Shown: piece by piece, positions 13,171 through 26,757 of the stretch
How the letters are laid out: every line of letters begins with the position of its first letter
How positions within the stretch are numbered: the first letter of the stretch is position 1
NCBI RefSeq assembly: GCF_901933205.1
Contig: NC_044574.1
Location: 42,193,609 to 42,257,608, forward strand
DNA from: Camarhynchus parvulus
Taxonomy: Eukaryota > Chordata > Aves > Passeriformes > Thraupidae
Length of the DNA stretch: 64,000 nucleotides
Reading direction: 5' to 3'
Notes under the pieces: generated by a model
The model's input: the letters and a program-made list of their open reading frames with translations, nothing else
The model's database searches: none
What the model was told of the DNA's origin: nothing
Program-made: the position numbers and the translations under genes

Positions 13171-14496
13171 CAAAAGTTTTAAATCAGATGTGATCATCTA
13201 GGGGGGTATATCCCATCTGCATCTTTTACATGTAAACTATGTGAACAGTTTCTATGGTGTCTCAATTCCGATAACAAACCTTTCTCCTATCAGAATATAA
13301 AGACAAATTAGTAAAGTGTCCCATAAGTATCACCAGTAGATGAAAAATAGCTATGTATGTCATGAATATTTAGAATTCGTATTCCAAAAAAACTTCCCAT
13401 GTTTTAATACAAATATGGGGGGGTTTGTTTTCCTAAGGACGACTTGATTTGAAAAAATACTGTCTAAACAGAAAGTGTTGCAAGTAATTTATTTTGAAAT
13501 ATAAAGGCTTTTGTTACAAAGTATTTATCCACAAACTGGTTTGAAAGCCTTTATTGCTCTTCAAGTTGTCATACAGCCAAATTTTGCTTAAAGAATGAAG
13601 CATGTGGCTACACTGGAGTCAGCATATATGAAGTCATTTAAAGTTTATAAACTTATAATGTTACAATTTGGTTCAAACTTTTTAGCACTTCTACCTAGAA
13701 TTTTTCAACAAATTATTAAATAATCTCAATGCAAAGCTTTATTCTAACTGCTTTTTGATGCGTTTTGTAGAGCAGCTGACTGGTGCTCAGCATGTAGCAG
13801 TAATGAGTGGCTGACTTTGCAGTATGATCAACAACCATTGTTTTTTGAGATAAAAGGACCCTTGGGCTCAGCCTTGCAAAGTGCACAGCATTCTGGCTGC
13901 AGTTCTGCCAACTTGGTCAACACATACATGATATTAAACATCTGAGTCAGCTCCCAAAAATAATGAGGCTGCACTTGCATTCAAAGACAAACACACACTA
14001 GAACATCTCTCTGAGCACAGCACATGCCATCCTGCAGGACTGGCTTTCTACCTGATGTGCTTATGCATGAGCATCAACTTGTCAGCTGCTCTACTAAACC
14101 ACAGTTTTACTCCTAGCAGAATGGCTGACAGCAGCTTGGGAAATGTGAGCTATAACACGTGTCAAGAATTTGTGTTATTGCTTGCTAGGAAAATGAAAGA
14201 GGCCATACCCACAGTTGATACTGACGTGCAGCATAATCAATTGTCTGTATTGTAGATTCATACAGCACTGATCATGTCAGAGGCTTCCTGCAGGTTAACA
14301 GCTAGCTGATAGTCCAAGGTCATTTACAGTTATAGTGAGAAAGATAAGTTTGATAGTGTTGCAGCTACAGTGCTAGAAATACATGCTCTCCAGAGCAATG
14401 CTTGAAAACAGAAACTCTGTGGTTGAATACTTTCTCACAGACAAAGGGTGAAGACTGCTGTCCAGTGAAGATGCAGTCAGATCCTTCTTCCCTGGA

Positions 14497-14500
<4 letters not shown>

Positions 14501-14538
<38 letters not shown>
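14501..14538. repeat. (AT)19 microsatellite
   Basis: Nineteen uninterrupted AT units. The tract is self-complementary, so it is a candidate cruciform and a likely polymorphic site. Confidence 0.96.
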
Positions 14539-14541
<3 letters not shown>

Positions 14542-15160
14542 CCATGATTTTTGGTGCTTTTACAGAGCTGCAGCTTGTTTTTCTTCCATTTTGTCTTTTA
14601 TTTAGGAGATGCATGACTGCATCAGACCAAAACAGACTACTTGGGCTAAAGTGCACAAGGTTTTTCACTCTGTCATATTACTTGCTGCTCTTATTGCAAG
14701 TGTTAAAAGTGAACCACATCATTACTTTTCATGAGTTTATTTTATAAACCAACCTCAATTTCACATACAATGATGTTGAAAGAACCATGCAAAGCCTTCT
14801 TTTTCATCAGGTGTTTCCAACAGGCAGTGCAAAGATTTAGAATATTTTACTGGCATTACTGAAATCTATGCAGCTGATGAGAAATAGATGATGTGAGTTG
14901 CTGCAGTAAGGGTGCCTTTCTGTCTTACCCTGCAAGGGCTGGCTGGATGTCCTGCAGTAAGGGTGAGGGCTGCTGTGCACACTCCTCCTTTAGCACATTG
15001 GCCAGGGCATGCTTCCTGAGGGTACATTATAAATGTGTTTGCAAATTTGAAGAGCATGGTGATGAATTAGGATATACACTACAGAAGAGGGTGCTGACTC
15101 TAAGTTAGCAAGTCACAGACCTTTGCTGCTGACTCCACCATCCATTAAGAAAATGCTTGA

Positions 15161-15179
15161 TCTCTCTCTCTCTCTCTCA
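15161..15179. repeat. (TC)9 microsatellite
   Basis: A short dinucleotide repeat, directly visible. The minus strand reads GA. Confidence 0.93.
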
Positions 15180-15607
15180 TCTGACATTTCAGAGTACACT
15201 GTGGGAAAGAGAAGTTCCAATTGAAATTCAAGCCAAGTAAAACAGAAGAGAAAAATGCATTCTGTGAACTGAAAAACTGGGTTAGAGGTTTGCGTAGATG
15301 GAAGGGGCTCCAAAGGGTCAAACTTTTGAAATTCTTCATACAGTTTGACAAATAACTAAAAATAACAATGAACTTAAAACTTCCATTTTGTTTTTTTTTA
15401 ACTTTTGCAGTTCTGATACAGATTGGGATATTTACCACTGTTTAAAATAAATAACTTTTCCATAAGATGATTTAAAAGAAAACAAAGCAAACTACCAACA
15501 ACCCACCTTAAGCCACTTGCTTAAGAAAACAGTGCACTTACTTATTTCAATGTAATACACATACATTTTTTGAACATTTTATTATCCCCAAGTACATTTC
15601 TGTGCCT

Positions 15608-15709
15608 ATAGCTATATAAATAGCTAATAATATAATAGCTATATAATAATATATATTAGCTAATAAATACAATAAATATTTAGCTAATAATAGATAAATA
15701 GCTATATAA
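15608..15709. repeat. AT-rich block built from two interleaved motifs
   Basis: ATAGCTATATAA occurs exactly at 15608-15619, 15635-15646 and 15698-15709. TAGCTAATAA occurs exactly at 15621-15630, 15657-15666 and 15681-15690. Both carry the palindromic core TAGCTA. The block is nearly all A and T apart from these GC cores. It looks like a degenerate local duplication array. Confidence 0.8.
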
Positions 15710-16654
15710 CATCTATTCTAGGCTTTTGCTGTGTCTGTAGTGGATACTGATGACAGAATTTGAGAACAGTTATAGAATATCACCAAATTAGCTGGAATAC
15801 ACACACTGAGTTGTCTGAGACAAGCTACTCAATAAATCTGTAGGAAACTTCATGGTGATTGCTAAAAATCTGCAAGGGAAACACTATAGCACATTTGTGG
15901 CAATGAGACATATTGAATGATGTACATTATGAATATTTTCTCTTGTGATTTGTAGCTTTTATTTACATTAACTAATTGTGCAGCAGGCCTCAGAGATAGC
16001 AAAATAAAAGAAAATATTGGCAGATCCCCTGGTCATATTGCTAATGGATGACATGCACAAGCAATAGGACTTCTATGATTATTTTAATTTGCTTATATAC
16101 TAAATTTAAAACAGAAGAATATGGTTGGGTAAGGAATTCTGAATCTGCTAGTGTTCATTTAGGGTTGCAAGTTCAAGGGCAGTTATCGGGTCTTATTCTT
16201 TATTTACCAAGAAGTGTTGGATCAAATGATCCTTGATATCTTCCAACCTGGTATTCTGTTTCTATCATATGATTTTTCTATCAGTATATGGCTCATATGA
16301 GAATACTCCTGGCCTTGAAATGAATTGGTCTTTGTTTACACTGACAGCTATGACTGGCCTGAATCTTCCTCAAATCCATATTCAAAGATTATTAATCTAA
16401 GAACTCCTCCACAGTGCCCCTGGGAAACCACCTGGTATCAGGTAGCCAACATTCCTATTTGTCAAAATTTTAGAATTTATGTGTTAGACTTTACTGGAGT
16501 GCAGGATGTTTTTAAGTATTAACATAGCAGTTCAATCTTGCAGCACTTCCCTTTCCTGCCCCTTCTCAAAGCTGTTTTACGTGGACACAACCCAGAAAGG
16601 GAAAGGAGTTGCCCACGTTCAGAGTCATCTGAAAGAGCCTCACCATGAGAGTTT

Positions 16655-17092
16655 AACCATATCACAAAGAGGATGAGGGGACTGGAGACATCTCTTAAGA
16701 GGAAACCTGAGGGAGCTGGGCCTGTGCAGCCTTGAGAAGAGATGCTTGAAGAAGAGGGGATCTTATCAAGGCATACAGATACTTTGGGGGCAGATGTTCA
16801 GAGACTGGGGCCAGACTTTTTCCAGGGGTGCCCAGTCAGAGGATAAGGGGTGAGAAGCACAAACTGAAACACAGAAAGTTCCATCTGAAAATGAATTTAA
16901 AAAGTATTTTCTTTGAGGGCAACAGCACTGGAACAGGCTGCTCAGAGGGGCTGTGGAATCTTCTTCCATGGAGATACTCAAACACCATTTGGATGCAATC
17001 CTGTACAACCTGCTGAACCTGCTTTAGCAGGATGGTTGGACTAGAGATCTCCAGAGGTCTTTTCCAATCCCACTCATTCTGTGATTCACTGA
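16655..17092 (+). mobile_element. CR1 LINE 3' fragment with intact terminus
   Basis: This is the clearest CR1 copy. It runs from the GGGAGCTGGGCCTG and GAGAAGAG blocks of the ORF2 C-terminus, through CTGGAACAGGCTGCTCAGAGG, to GGTTGGACTAGAGATCTCCAGAGG, and ends in ATTCTGTGATTCACTGA. That end matches the characteristic CR1 3' end made of an 8-bp unit, with no poly(A). It is 5'-truncated to about 440 bp, carries indels that break the frame, and encodes nothing functional. Up to 100 bp of extra CR1 text may precede the given start. Confidence 0.92.
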
Positions 17093-20000
17093 GAAGGCAC
17101 AAATGCAAAATAAAGTCTTTGCATGAGGGAAAAATGCAAGAAAACCTTTGTCTAAGCAAAGACAAATTTATGTTCACATAAATTTCCATTCAGTCAGGTA
17201 CACAAACAATGCAACTGAAAAGAATTAAAAATAGTATTACCCAGTTAAAAATAATACTTCTTAACAAAACCCAGAGAACACAGCATTGAAATTGTACTCA
17301 GAAAGACTACTTTCTCTGTCTTTTTTCATTTTTCATCAGGAATATCAAAACACTCCATTTCTTTTCCTATTGTTTGACTTGAATTGGAATACTATATTTC
17401 ATTTGACTGTCTCCAAATGTTTAACATTTGTCACTTCAGTACTTCCAGGGGTGAGGGAGAGGTCTGCAATGGTGCCACAGGTATCTTGTTATGGAAGCAA
17501 ATGTCTAATTTATTTCCTCTGTATTGGCATTCCTGGTTGAACTACTGCCTTCAATAAAGCTAGGGTAGATTATTCTCTGCCTGAGCATCAGAGTGCACAG
17601 GAGAGTCAGCACAGCTGACTGTGAAGTCCTGGAAGAAAAAACACTTTGATTTTAGTACACCTGGGCTGCTCAGGGGCTGTGGCTGAGTCAGTGCACATCT
17701 CACCATCTTTGGTACAGACCAAATGTGTCTCTGGCAGCAGTAACTTGGTGCATGTTGACATCGCCTGTCAAATCCAGGAAACACCTGGGAGGGAGCACAC
17801 AGAGTTCTCTGTTGCCATGGCTAACTGCACTGCCATCCTCTAAAACCAGTGTCAGTATTTTGGTCTTTTGTTCATGTCTGCAGTGGAATAAACCTGAAAA
17901 TAATAACAAAAAGTAAATTTCATTTCACATGTTTGTTGTACTCTGGATTATGGGAAGTTATGAAACCATAATTTGTCTTAAAAAAGAAAAAGTACTGTGG
18001 AAGGTACTAAAATGCCAGAGTTGATTTCCACTTTTGTTTAAATTGTATAAATTGTTTATTCAAGATTTGCAAACATTGTTTCTTGATTACAACTGGATTT
18101 TTCACTTGCAGCTCTTCAAACATGACATGATTAAATATAACAGGAGTAGCATTCAACCCACATAAAAATAATCATAATCTGACAAAGTGCTAAGTAAACT
18201 TTATTAGTTCTTTTGACAGACCAAGTGAGACTATCCAGAAGCTTTCTTAAGATATTGGGTAGTAGAGCCTATTAAGGAAAGAATTTACTGAAGCTGATAT
18301 AGCAATATATAGTCAGAGAAGGACATAGGGCCTTATGGGTGACGTAAGATGAGAAAATATAAAAATATGCAAGTGATTATGAAAACATGATAGAGAACCT
18401 GCCTTTTAGGTTGTTTCTTAAGTGTTAGGCTTTAACAGTTCCTAGACACTTGGCAGGAAAGCAGCTATGGGAACATAAAATTGGATTAATTCTACAGAAA
18501 GCTGTCATCGGTGGTCTGCATAGTTTATAGCTAATTGATTTTTATATTCCAAAACTCAAGGGCTAAGAGAGCAACACTCTATGGCCAGGACACAGAGACA
18601 AGGGGCCTGTGCAACAGTGTTCTGCCTTCCTGGGAGCCCTGTGAAGCTGGGACAATCCCTCTCCTTGTGCAACACTATACTGCAATGTAGTCAATATATT
18701 TGTACCTGGTTTTATCTTCTTTAAACATTAGAAGTAGTCTGAAAATTCACATTTTTATAAGTCAGAATAAAAAATGGCAATTTTCAAAAATAAAAAAAAT
18801 CTCAAAACCTATTCTGGGCCTGGTCTGTAACCTGCCTAATTTGCTGCTTTTTGAGGATTCATCTCTTAGTTAAAATAGTAAGACTCAATTAGATTGGATT
18901 CTATTGAGTAAAATCCTGGGAAACTGTGATTTTAGAGTATCATCAATATACATAAAAGAGCTCAGAACGAAACAAACTACCAGCCATATAACTGACTTGT
19001 TTTATTTAGGGAAATAAAGGTATATCATATCATAGGAGAAACTCAAGTCTGGTGGTCACACGGGAGGATATCAGGTATTTAAATAACTCTTCACAATCTT
19101 TATGGAAAGTCTCTTAGAAATTTTCTGCTGATTCTTTCTGAAACTTGTATTTTTTTCAAGCCAAGCTCCTACTTTCTAGGTTATTGTCTCAGTAAAAATG
19201 AATAAAACTGCATAGTAACCAGCTGAGTACTTCCACAAGCCTGCTGGTATTTGAAGTAAGTGAGGGGAATACACAAGAAAACACACTAAGAGCAATTAAA
19301 AATTTATACCTTCAGGCAAGTCCATGTCCTCTGCTCCTTTAACATCTAAATCTAGCACTAAAACTTGAATTTCCTACCCTATCTATAGTATAAAGCATGA
19401 CAGTATAATCAGTTTCAGGAAAAAAAATTTACTCATAGAGTCAGGTTTTGCTGTGCCTCTGACTGAGTTATGCAGTGTATATGTCATTGTAAACTTGTCT
19501 CAAGACAGTTCCATGTGTGGTTTAGGGAATTTAAAATAACTATAGTTGAATCAAAGAGTTTTGATAGCAGCTATTATGACATGATATTTCAGTGAAAAAA
19601 TTACTGGTGAGAACTGAGGAAAGGTTTTCACAATAATTAGATGTAATAATAGAAGTAGCTGGCACAGAAACATAGAATTTTAATCTCCCTATAGTTATTT
19701 TTGCACTGAAGTGCCCCCCAACCCAGCAGGTAATGGGCAGATCCAAAAGCAAGCAGTTTGCCTCCTCAAAGGCATGGATATAAAATTGGCTGGTTTATAC
19801 CTGCAGTTTGTGAGACTGCTTCATTCCTGGAGCACTGTTCAAAGCACTGTGCAAGGCACCAGGTCAAAGATTGTTGAGACTAAATCCAGCCCCCAGCAAG
19901 GGCTGTCACCTCTTTCATGTAAAAATGACATTGACTGCTCCTGTGGAAATGAGCTGCCTGTGAATGAGGATCAAATATGAGAGACTTACTTTCTGCTTCC

Positions 20001-22207
20001 AGTTATTGATCAAATATATCTGGAAATTTTAATCCAATCAGTATTTCCTACTAATAATTAATGTTTCCTACTAAGTAAAAATGCAACATCTTCAGTCTAG
20101 CAAAACTGCTATTCAGGGACAGAAAATTCGCGTTTAATGTCTAAATTTATGGTATTTGCTGGAGCTTCATTCCAAAATCACAAATCCTGGATAACTGCAC
20201 CTGATAGCAAAGGTTGCATACTGTCATACAAGCAATGAGTAAGTGAAAACTCCCAGTGAGAAAGGAGAGAGGTGCATAGTAATTTGGAAAAGCTAAGAAT
20301 ATACAAAATTACCAACCTGTGTGGAAAAAATTAGGCAGATTTGTCCCATAGGGCCATTTTTTTTCCTATTTGGTTCACACAAAATATAGGAATTTTATCT
20401 ACAGAAATGAGTTTGAGGTTAGATCTACAAAGAAACTTAATGAAATGCATTTGATAGCTTTGGAAAGATGGGGCTTATCAGTGACTGTTTGGTACAGGGT
20501 GGAACCTGCCTGGCCTTGTTGGGCGCTGCCAGCATTACAGCGATCATATTCCAGAGAATAAGCATTGGAAATGGGATAAGGAGAGTATAACTAGAACTGC
20601 TTCCACTGCCTGTGCAAACATCCTAACTGAAGCTCATAGCAGAAGGCATATAAAATAACTTCGATGATCAGGCTATATATATTTATCTATGACATGTCTC
20701 TGTCAGAGGATCAAATGATTATACTAAACAAAACTGTGAGTGGTATCTATTTTCACATCTATATTAAGAATATGTAGCAATGCATGCCAGGATTTCTCAG
20801 TTTTCATTTATTGTTTTGACATCAGCAAGCAAAAGTGGGTGTCTTACACCACCATATGACAAACAGCAGATGATATTGCATGGTCACTGTGGAAACTGCA
20901 TTTCTGAAAAAGAGGTTCATGTTTGTACTTTTTTAATGAAGATAAACCACAGCATTTTTTTCAGTGTGCTTTCTGTAACTTTGCTACCAGATTGCCAGAG
21001 TTACAAGTAAGAAGAAGGTGCAAAAAAATAGCTAGGATTCTTTTATTTTTTTTATTTATTTTTTTCTGAAGTCATTAACATCATTCAAAGTTTAAAAACT
21101 ATAATATTCTACATGGAAGAAACAGACTTTCCAGCAAGAAGGCGACAGTTCACTCACCTTGGTAAAAGTATATTAACGACAACAGAAAGCACTCACTGGT
21201 TTTGATGGGAGATGGTCACCTGATATAGGAAGCAGATTCAAAAATACACATTTTCCTTCACTTGGGATGCACTAGGTATTGATTCAGTGGTGTTCAGAGA
21301 CAGTGAAAAAGGCTGAAAGGCTGATGGTGTAGTTATGGAACAGGTTGTTCACCATACAGCAAAGGTCAGTAGCATTGCAATAAAGGCCCAACACTGAAGT
21401 AGAAAATATTCCCCAATGAAGAATACAGACTCCACACTGGCCAAGGAAGTGTTAGGAGGCTGCTGTAGATTTAAATAATCCTCTCCTATTTACTTTCAAA
21501 ATTATTGCAGAGGAGAGGTGCCAGTTCAGTTGACAGAGGTTGAAGGAAGCTTCTCTCCTCAGCTGGTGCCTTTGTGACATTGTGCATGGGCATGGCCAGG
21601 TTTTCTTATCAATCAGCTGCTGCCAGCTGTGGCTGCATAGGCATGGAGTGTTTTTTCTCTCCAGCATGGGACTGACCTTGGCAAGGGCTGTGGAGATTCA
21701 ATGATGCAGCTCCACTGCAAAGAACTGAAAAGCAGATATGAATAATACACTTGGAAGAGGATGTCTCCAGAGCAGTCTACAATTACATTTTAACAATGTG
21801 ACGTGACCATCTCCAGGGTGGCCAGGTGCTTTGTTTGTCCCTCTTTCAGTGAGTCTTTTTTATCACATTGAGTCAGATAAGGCCAAGCCCTGTTGTATGG
21901 AATCTGCATCTGTGCTGTTGAATGTGATGCTGAGCTGGTAGAAAGAAGAAAGAGTGGTGTCACTGGGATGTGCCTCTTTGCCAGGGCAGTCTCTGAGAAG
22001 CAGGATCAATTCTTCAGTGGTGTGGTAATGCATGCCAACAGCTCCTTGCAGTGATGCAGGGTCATGTATATGTGTACTGAGGAATTTTTAGAGTCAAACC
22101 ATGTAGCTCTGTAATTCACCTTGGTGCTCATCCACTGCAGGAGGAAAAATATTCTTATTTATGTACTGAGATTTCTTTTATGCTGCACATAAATTGCTGA
22201 GGCTCCT
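17093..22207. other. Noncoding DNA, no recognised element
   Basis: Open frames here are short and overlap on opposite strands (for example 17560-17916), without recognisable domains. Patches around 17560-17900 and 21440-22060 are less AT-rich than their surroundings. They could be old, unrecognisable repeats or conserved noncoding DNA, but nothing I can name is visible. Confidence 0.5.
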
Positions 22208-22390
22208 CAAACAAACAAACAAACAAACAAACAAACAAACAAACCAACCAAAAAAACCCAACACAATGAAGAAACAAACAAGGCAAAATGAAACAAAAAA
22301 CCAAAACAAAACCAAAACAAGAACAAAAAAAAAACCCCCAACCAACCAATGAAAAAAAACCAACCAAACAAACAAACAAAAAAAAAGCAA
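22208..22390. repeat. (CAAA)9 followed by A/C-rich low-complexity DNA
   Basis: Nine perfect CAAA units (22208-22243) grade into about 145 bases made almost only of A and C, with irregular CCAACC and AAAACC units. The minus strand gives leucine/phenylalanine-rich open frames of 70-87 codons that are composition artefacts. Confidence 0.93.
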
Positions 22391-25300
22391 AAAAGAAAAA
22401 GTATGAAGGATTCTTCATATGTTAAGAATTTGCTATAAATTCTTTAGAATTATTTGGTGGCAGAACTGTTTTCCAATCCTTCACAGCATCTTCAGAAAAG
22501 AACTCTGTGTGAAAAATGGTACCCCAAGGTTTCAGATAAGTATTAGCACTATAGAAGTGTTTATTTTTGAATCACTGCACTGAATATCTGTGGTTTTGAA
22601 AAAATAAAAAAAAAATTGCAGCAATGTGAGCTTTCCTATCGGTAGAGATTTGATGGCAACTGCTCGGTGACCATTAATTCAACATTTCATTTGGATGTGA
22701 CTTTGTCCTTTTTTTTGCAAGCAGTTTGTCTTCTCTTTGACAGTACAAACCAATAAACAAAGACCAAAAAAGAAGCATTACCCTTATTTCAACTCTCAAT
22801 AATGGTATGATGAATTAGATGATGTGAAGATATTTAAGCCTTTAATTTGACAAATTATGCACCCATCACTGCATATTAAATGTTAAGCAGTAGCTCTGAA
22901 AATGGCCTTTCATTAAGATTGTGCTTTACTTAGTAAATATTTGATGTCTGCCATCTTAGATGGAGTAGCTCACTGTAAATTTCTTTTGCTTCTAAAAGGT
23001 CTAAAAGGCTAAATAGCCTTAACAGTAATTTGAAACATAGCCCTCCTATCCCAGACTTACTTAAGACATATCTTGTCAAGAATGGTAAGGAGCATTCTGG
23101 AATGTAGCAGCCAACAAAGCCCTGCAGCAAATTCAGAGCAGACCAGACATCTTATATTTTTAATGAGCACCACAGGGCTCATACAAGTTAGATAATAAAA
23201 CACAGGGATAGGAGAGTTGGTCTGAAGTGGAACTAGAAATGTAAATTCTCTCTAAGTCTTTAACTATTATATTCCAACATCTTGCTCAATCCCTCAAGCC
23301 CATTGCACATTATTTTTTACTTTAAGGTCTTTGCAGACACAGCCATGCTACAACAGTCCAGATCTATCTGTTTTTAGCCATCTCCAGCCACTTCTTTCAT
23401 GTGTCTTGTAGCAGATGATAACCCTTTTTTTCATAGCCAAGGGGCAAGACCAGAAAGTCAACCTAGTGTCAGATCATCCTGGATCTGGAGGTGTTCTAAT
23501 TCAAATTTTCCTCTTTGCATTAGAATACGATTCTCACTAGCTATATCCTCTGTTATTCTGAGACAGATGCTTTTTCCCCTGGTTGAACTGAGCCACAGGG
23601 CAGGAAACTCCATTGGATCAGAGTGTCCCAAGATGAAAGCTGTTTTACATTATGCAGTAGATTAATGTGGACTGCTCCAAGTGCAAGGGCCAATAATTTA
23701 TGCTGGGCTGTATTATATTCACAACTCATGGCGACAGTTACCAGAACTTTATTTCTAGTCCTGAGATGATTTTTTAAAATTTTTGATTTGCAAATCCTCA
23801 TCTGTTTCAGTAAAAAACTGCTGGCATTGCTTGCAGGCTACATTCACTTAGGCCAGAGTAATAGGTAGCTATTTGTTAAACTTTTAAATAGAATAGTGTT
23901 TAAGGTTTGGCATGCACTGGACATGGTAATGGCAGGCAAATTTGATCTCTGGTTTGTATCATGTATAATAGGCTGCTCTATTATGACTGTAGTATAGCTG
24001 TGCCTATGCAACTGTGGTTGTGTCCTGTTTAAACTGTGAACATTCTGCTTTTGCTTGTGGACATATTGATTCACTCTGAGTCATTCCCTCTCCTGTCAGA
24101 GTTGCCAACAGTGACAATTACTCTGAAAACAAACAGAACTGGGTTCAAGGCTGCCACATTTTATTCCGTGGTTTCTGAGGCAGGCAATCAAATATGAGAA
24201 GATAAATGCCAGCCCTCTCTGATTCTCGTGGGGAAAGTTTGGCCACTTACACCACAAAGGCATTTCAAATGCTTCTAAACCTTGCTAATACACTCCCAAA
24301 GGAGCCCAGAGCTGTAAGAGGGGCAGGAGGCTGAAACCAGGCTATTGCACGATACACACTTTTGTGATTCTTCTTAAGTTGATCAGTTTGTGAGTCTTTA
24401 AACCAATTCAGGTGGTTTTTCTTTCCTAGCAGAACTCCGATTGGAGGACTGTCCCATTCCTTTGCTACTGAAAATGGTAAGAAACTTTTGTCTTATTTCC
24501 TGAAGTTATGCAGAGAAAGTTTTGGCTTTTTAAATTTTCCTCCACTGTTTATATAGCTGTCATATAACTTTGGTAGCTCTTTTCTTCCCCGGTATACCAT
24601 GACACATCAGGAAGTATGTCTAAAAAGAGCACTCAGTTTTTGTTGTGCTAAGTTAAGTAAACCAGTCTAATATATGCCACCCTGGACATCGTAGCCCATC
24701 CCATCACTAATTCTGACACCAGGTTCGCATATGTGCCGTAACTAAAACTCCATCAGTCTCAAAAATGTGTTTTAATCTCGGTACATTAGAGAGTTGGTTC
24801 CCTGCATATCCTTGCTGTTTCACAAGATTGTTCTCACATCCATCATATGCCAAACTCACTGATTATGCAGCCATCCACAAACTGTTGTGTTTAGGCTCAT
24901 ATGGAAACTGAGGCACATATGGAACATTAGCTCAAGCTGCAGTATATACTTAATAGCCTTCCAAATTCACTGCCAAATATCAGTATAAATAAAACATCCA
25001 GGGTTTTATCATTCTGCATAACAAGCAGAATTTTAGGCTTGCAGAAGTAAATGTTGGTTAGGATTAAAAGCAGCACACTTGAGACCTGTGTTGTTGAATT
25101 TTACTCTGAATCTATTGATTTATCTCAGGCTGCCTGTCTGACAGTCAGGTAGACCTGCCGCTTCAAAACAGTCTTCAGATTTTGTCTCGCTCCATGAATC
25201 TCTTTCTATCATTACTTAACATCTTACCATTCAGATTTGGTTATTAGTTTCACTAAAAAAAGAAAAAAAGGAAAAAAAAAGAAGCAAAGGAAGTATCAAT

Positions 25301-26303
25301 ATTGGAGAATGTCACAGGCAAAAGGTTTCGAAAAATGGCATTTTTTTACCATCCTTGGGGGAAGAATATTCTAAAATGACCACTGTCAACAACCATTACG
25401 GCTGAATTGTGTGTGTGAGTTTTAAAGCTAAAAGAAGGCAAGAAAGTATCTTTTTTATCCTTCTACCAAGTAAAAATAGAACTCTGTTGTATCTGTTGAT
25501 AGAAAAATATATGTTCATGAACAGCATGAGAGAACTTGGTTCTTATAAGTTTCTGTCTTTGAGAACTGTTGTTCTGCTTCATGGAAAAATCTTAAAGGGT
25601 CTGGGACAGGAAAGTTATTACTCATCTTCAGATTGAATAAGTCCTTTCAGGTTTGCTCCAACATGTTAGACTGTCACCTCATGTGCACAGTGCAGCATGT
25701 GCACATCTTTATACTAAATTGAAGAGAGTTCACTGTGCAATTCCTTTACAAAAGTAATTGCACTGTACTGCAGCCAAACTTGAGCAGAATATTGGCATTT
25801 TATCAAGTTATGTATTCAGAATAATGAAATTCAGTGAAAAAAATACAAGTTGCTGTCTTTGACAGGATGGATGATATTCAAAGTCTATGAAAAGTAGAGT
25901 TAAATGTGAAAGCCTTGGTTCTTGATACTGCAGCTAGCTTGGAAATTCGGACAGAGCACTGTGAAAAGCAGCTATGGCTTGGCTCTTTTCTTTAGTCAGT
26001 TAACTACATAAATGTCCACGGACTGTGTTCCCATACTTTTACGACAGCTCAGGATAAATGCAGAAATCCAAAGGAAAGCTGCAAAGCACAGCCTGGCAAA
26101 GGAAATACTTGCTAGAGTAACTGATGAAAAGGCTGAATATTATCTGGCTAAAGCACCAACTTCTCAGTTTCTGTTTCTGCTATCTTATTGGGGAGTTGCA
26201 AAGTTCTCATTCTAAATGCGAAGATAGACATTGTAGACAATACTGGTGCTTGATCATCAATACTAGCAATAAACTAATATCCAGGAAGAGAGCAGGTGGT
26301 GTG
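22391..26303. other. Noncoding DNA, one exon-like segment
   Basis: No recognised gene or repeat. A 47-base segment at 24430-24476 has unusually good splice signals on both sides and is discussed as a finding. A short A/G-rich tract lies at about 25256-25290. Confidence 0.5.
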
Positions 26304-26740
26304 TGTTGGGTTGGCCCTGGCTGGATGTCATGTACCCAGTAAGCCAACTCCATCATTCCCTCTATACCTGGTCAGGGGAGAGAAAATAAAACAAAAGGCT
26401 CACAAGCTGAAATGAGGAGAGCCAGAGATCACTCACCAATTATCATAATGGGCAAAGCAGGTTTGACTTGGGGAAATTAATAGACCTTATTACTAATCAA
26501 AATCAGAGCAGCATAATGAGAAGTAGAGGAAATATTAAAACCCCTCACTCCTTCCTCCTGCCCAGCTCTACCTCCTCCCCATTAGTGGCTCATGGAGGCA
26601 GGGAATGGGGGTTATGGTCAGCTCATCACAGGCTCTTTCTGCAACTGCTCAGGGAGAGGAGTCCTTGCCCTGCTCCAGCATGGGGTCCCTCCCACAGCAG
26701 ACATTTCTCCACTAACTGCTCCAGTGTGAGACAATCCTTA
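26304..26740 (-). mobile_element. LTR fragment of an avian ERVL-like retroelement
   Basis: The left edge, TGTTGGGTTGGCCCTGGCTGG, matches (as reverse complement) the CCAACCCAACA 3' terminus of a common avian LTR family, so the LTR lies on the minus strand. Further matches are AGGGGAGAGAAAATA, AGATCACTCACCAATTA, CTTGGGGAAATTAAT, and the GCTCCAGCATGGGGTCCCTCCCAC block of a family with repeated GCTCCAGYGTGGG units. The right-hand (5' LTR) end is missing, so this is a truncated solo LTR with no internal coding sequence beside it. Family assignment is from memory. The boundary at 26740 is approximate. Confidence 0.7.
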
Positions 26741-26757
26741 CAATAGGATTACTTGTA

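Larger units (their letters stand above)
13171..16654. other. Noncoding DNA between two CR1 fragments
   Basis: No recognisable gene. A perfect 14-bp palindrome, AAGTTTATAAACTT, lies at 13641-13654. The block also holds the (AT)19 tract, a (TC)n tract and the TAGCTA-rich block listed separately. A 14-base direct repeat, CTGCAGTAAGGGTG, occurs at 14901-14914 and 14952-14965, 51 bases apart. Confidence 0.55.

Noticed and set aside
22155..22418. Phe/Leu/Val-rich minus-strand frames that look like membrane proteins
   Set aside because: They translate an A/C-only tract. The hydrophobicity comes from T/G codons.
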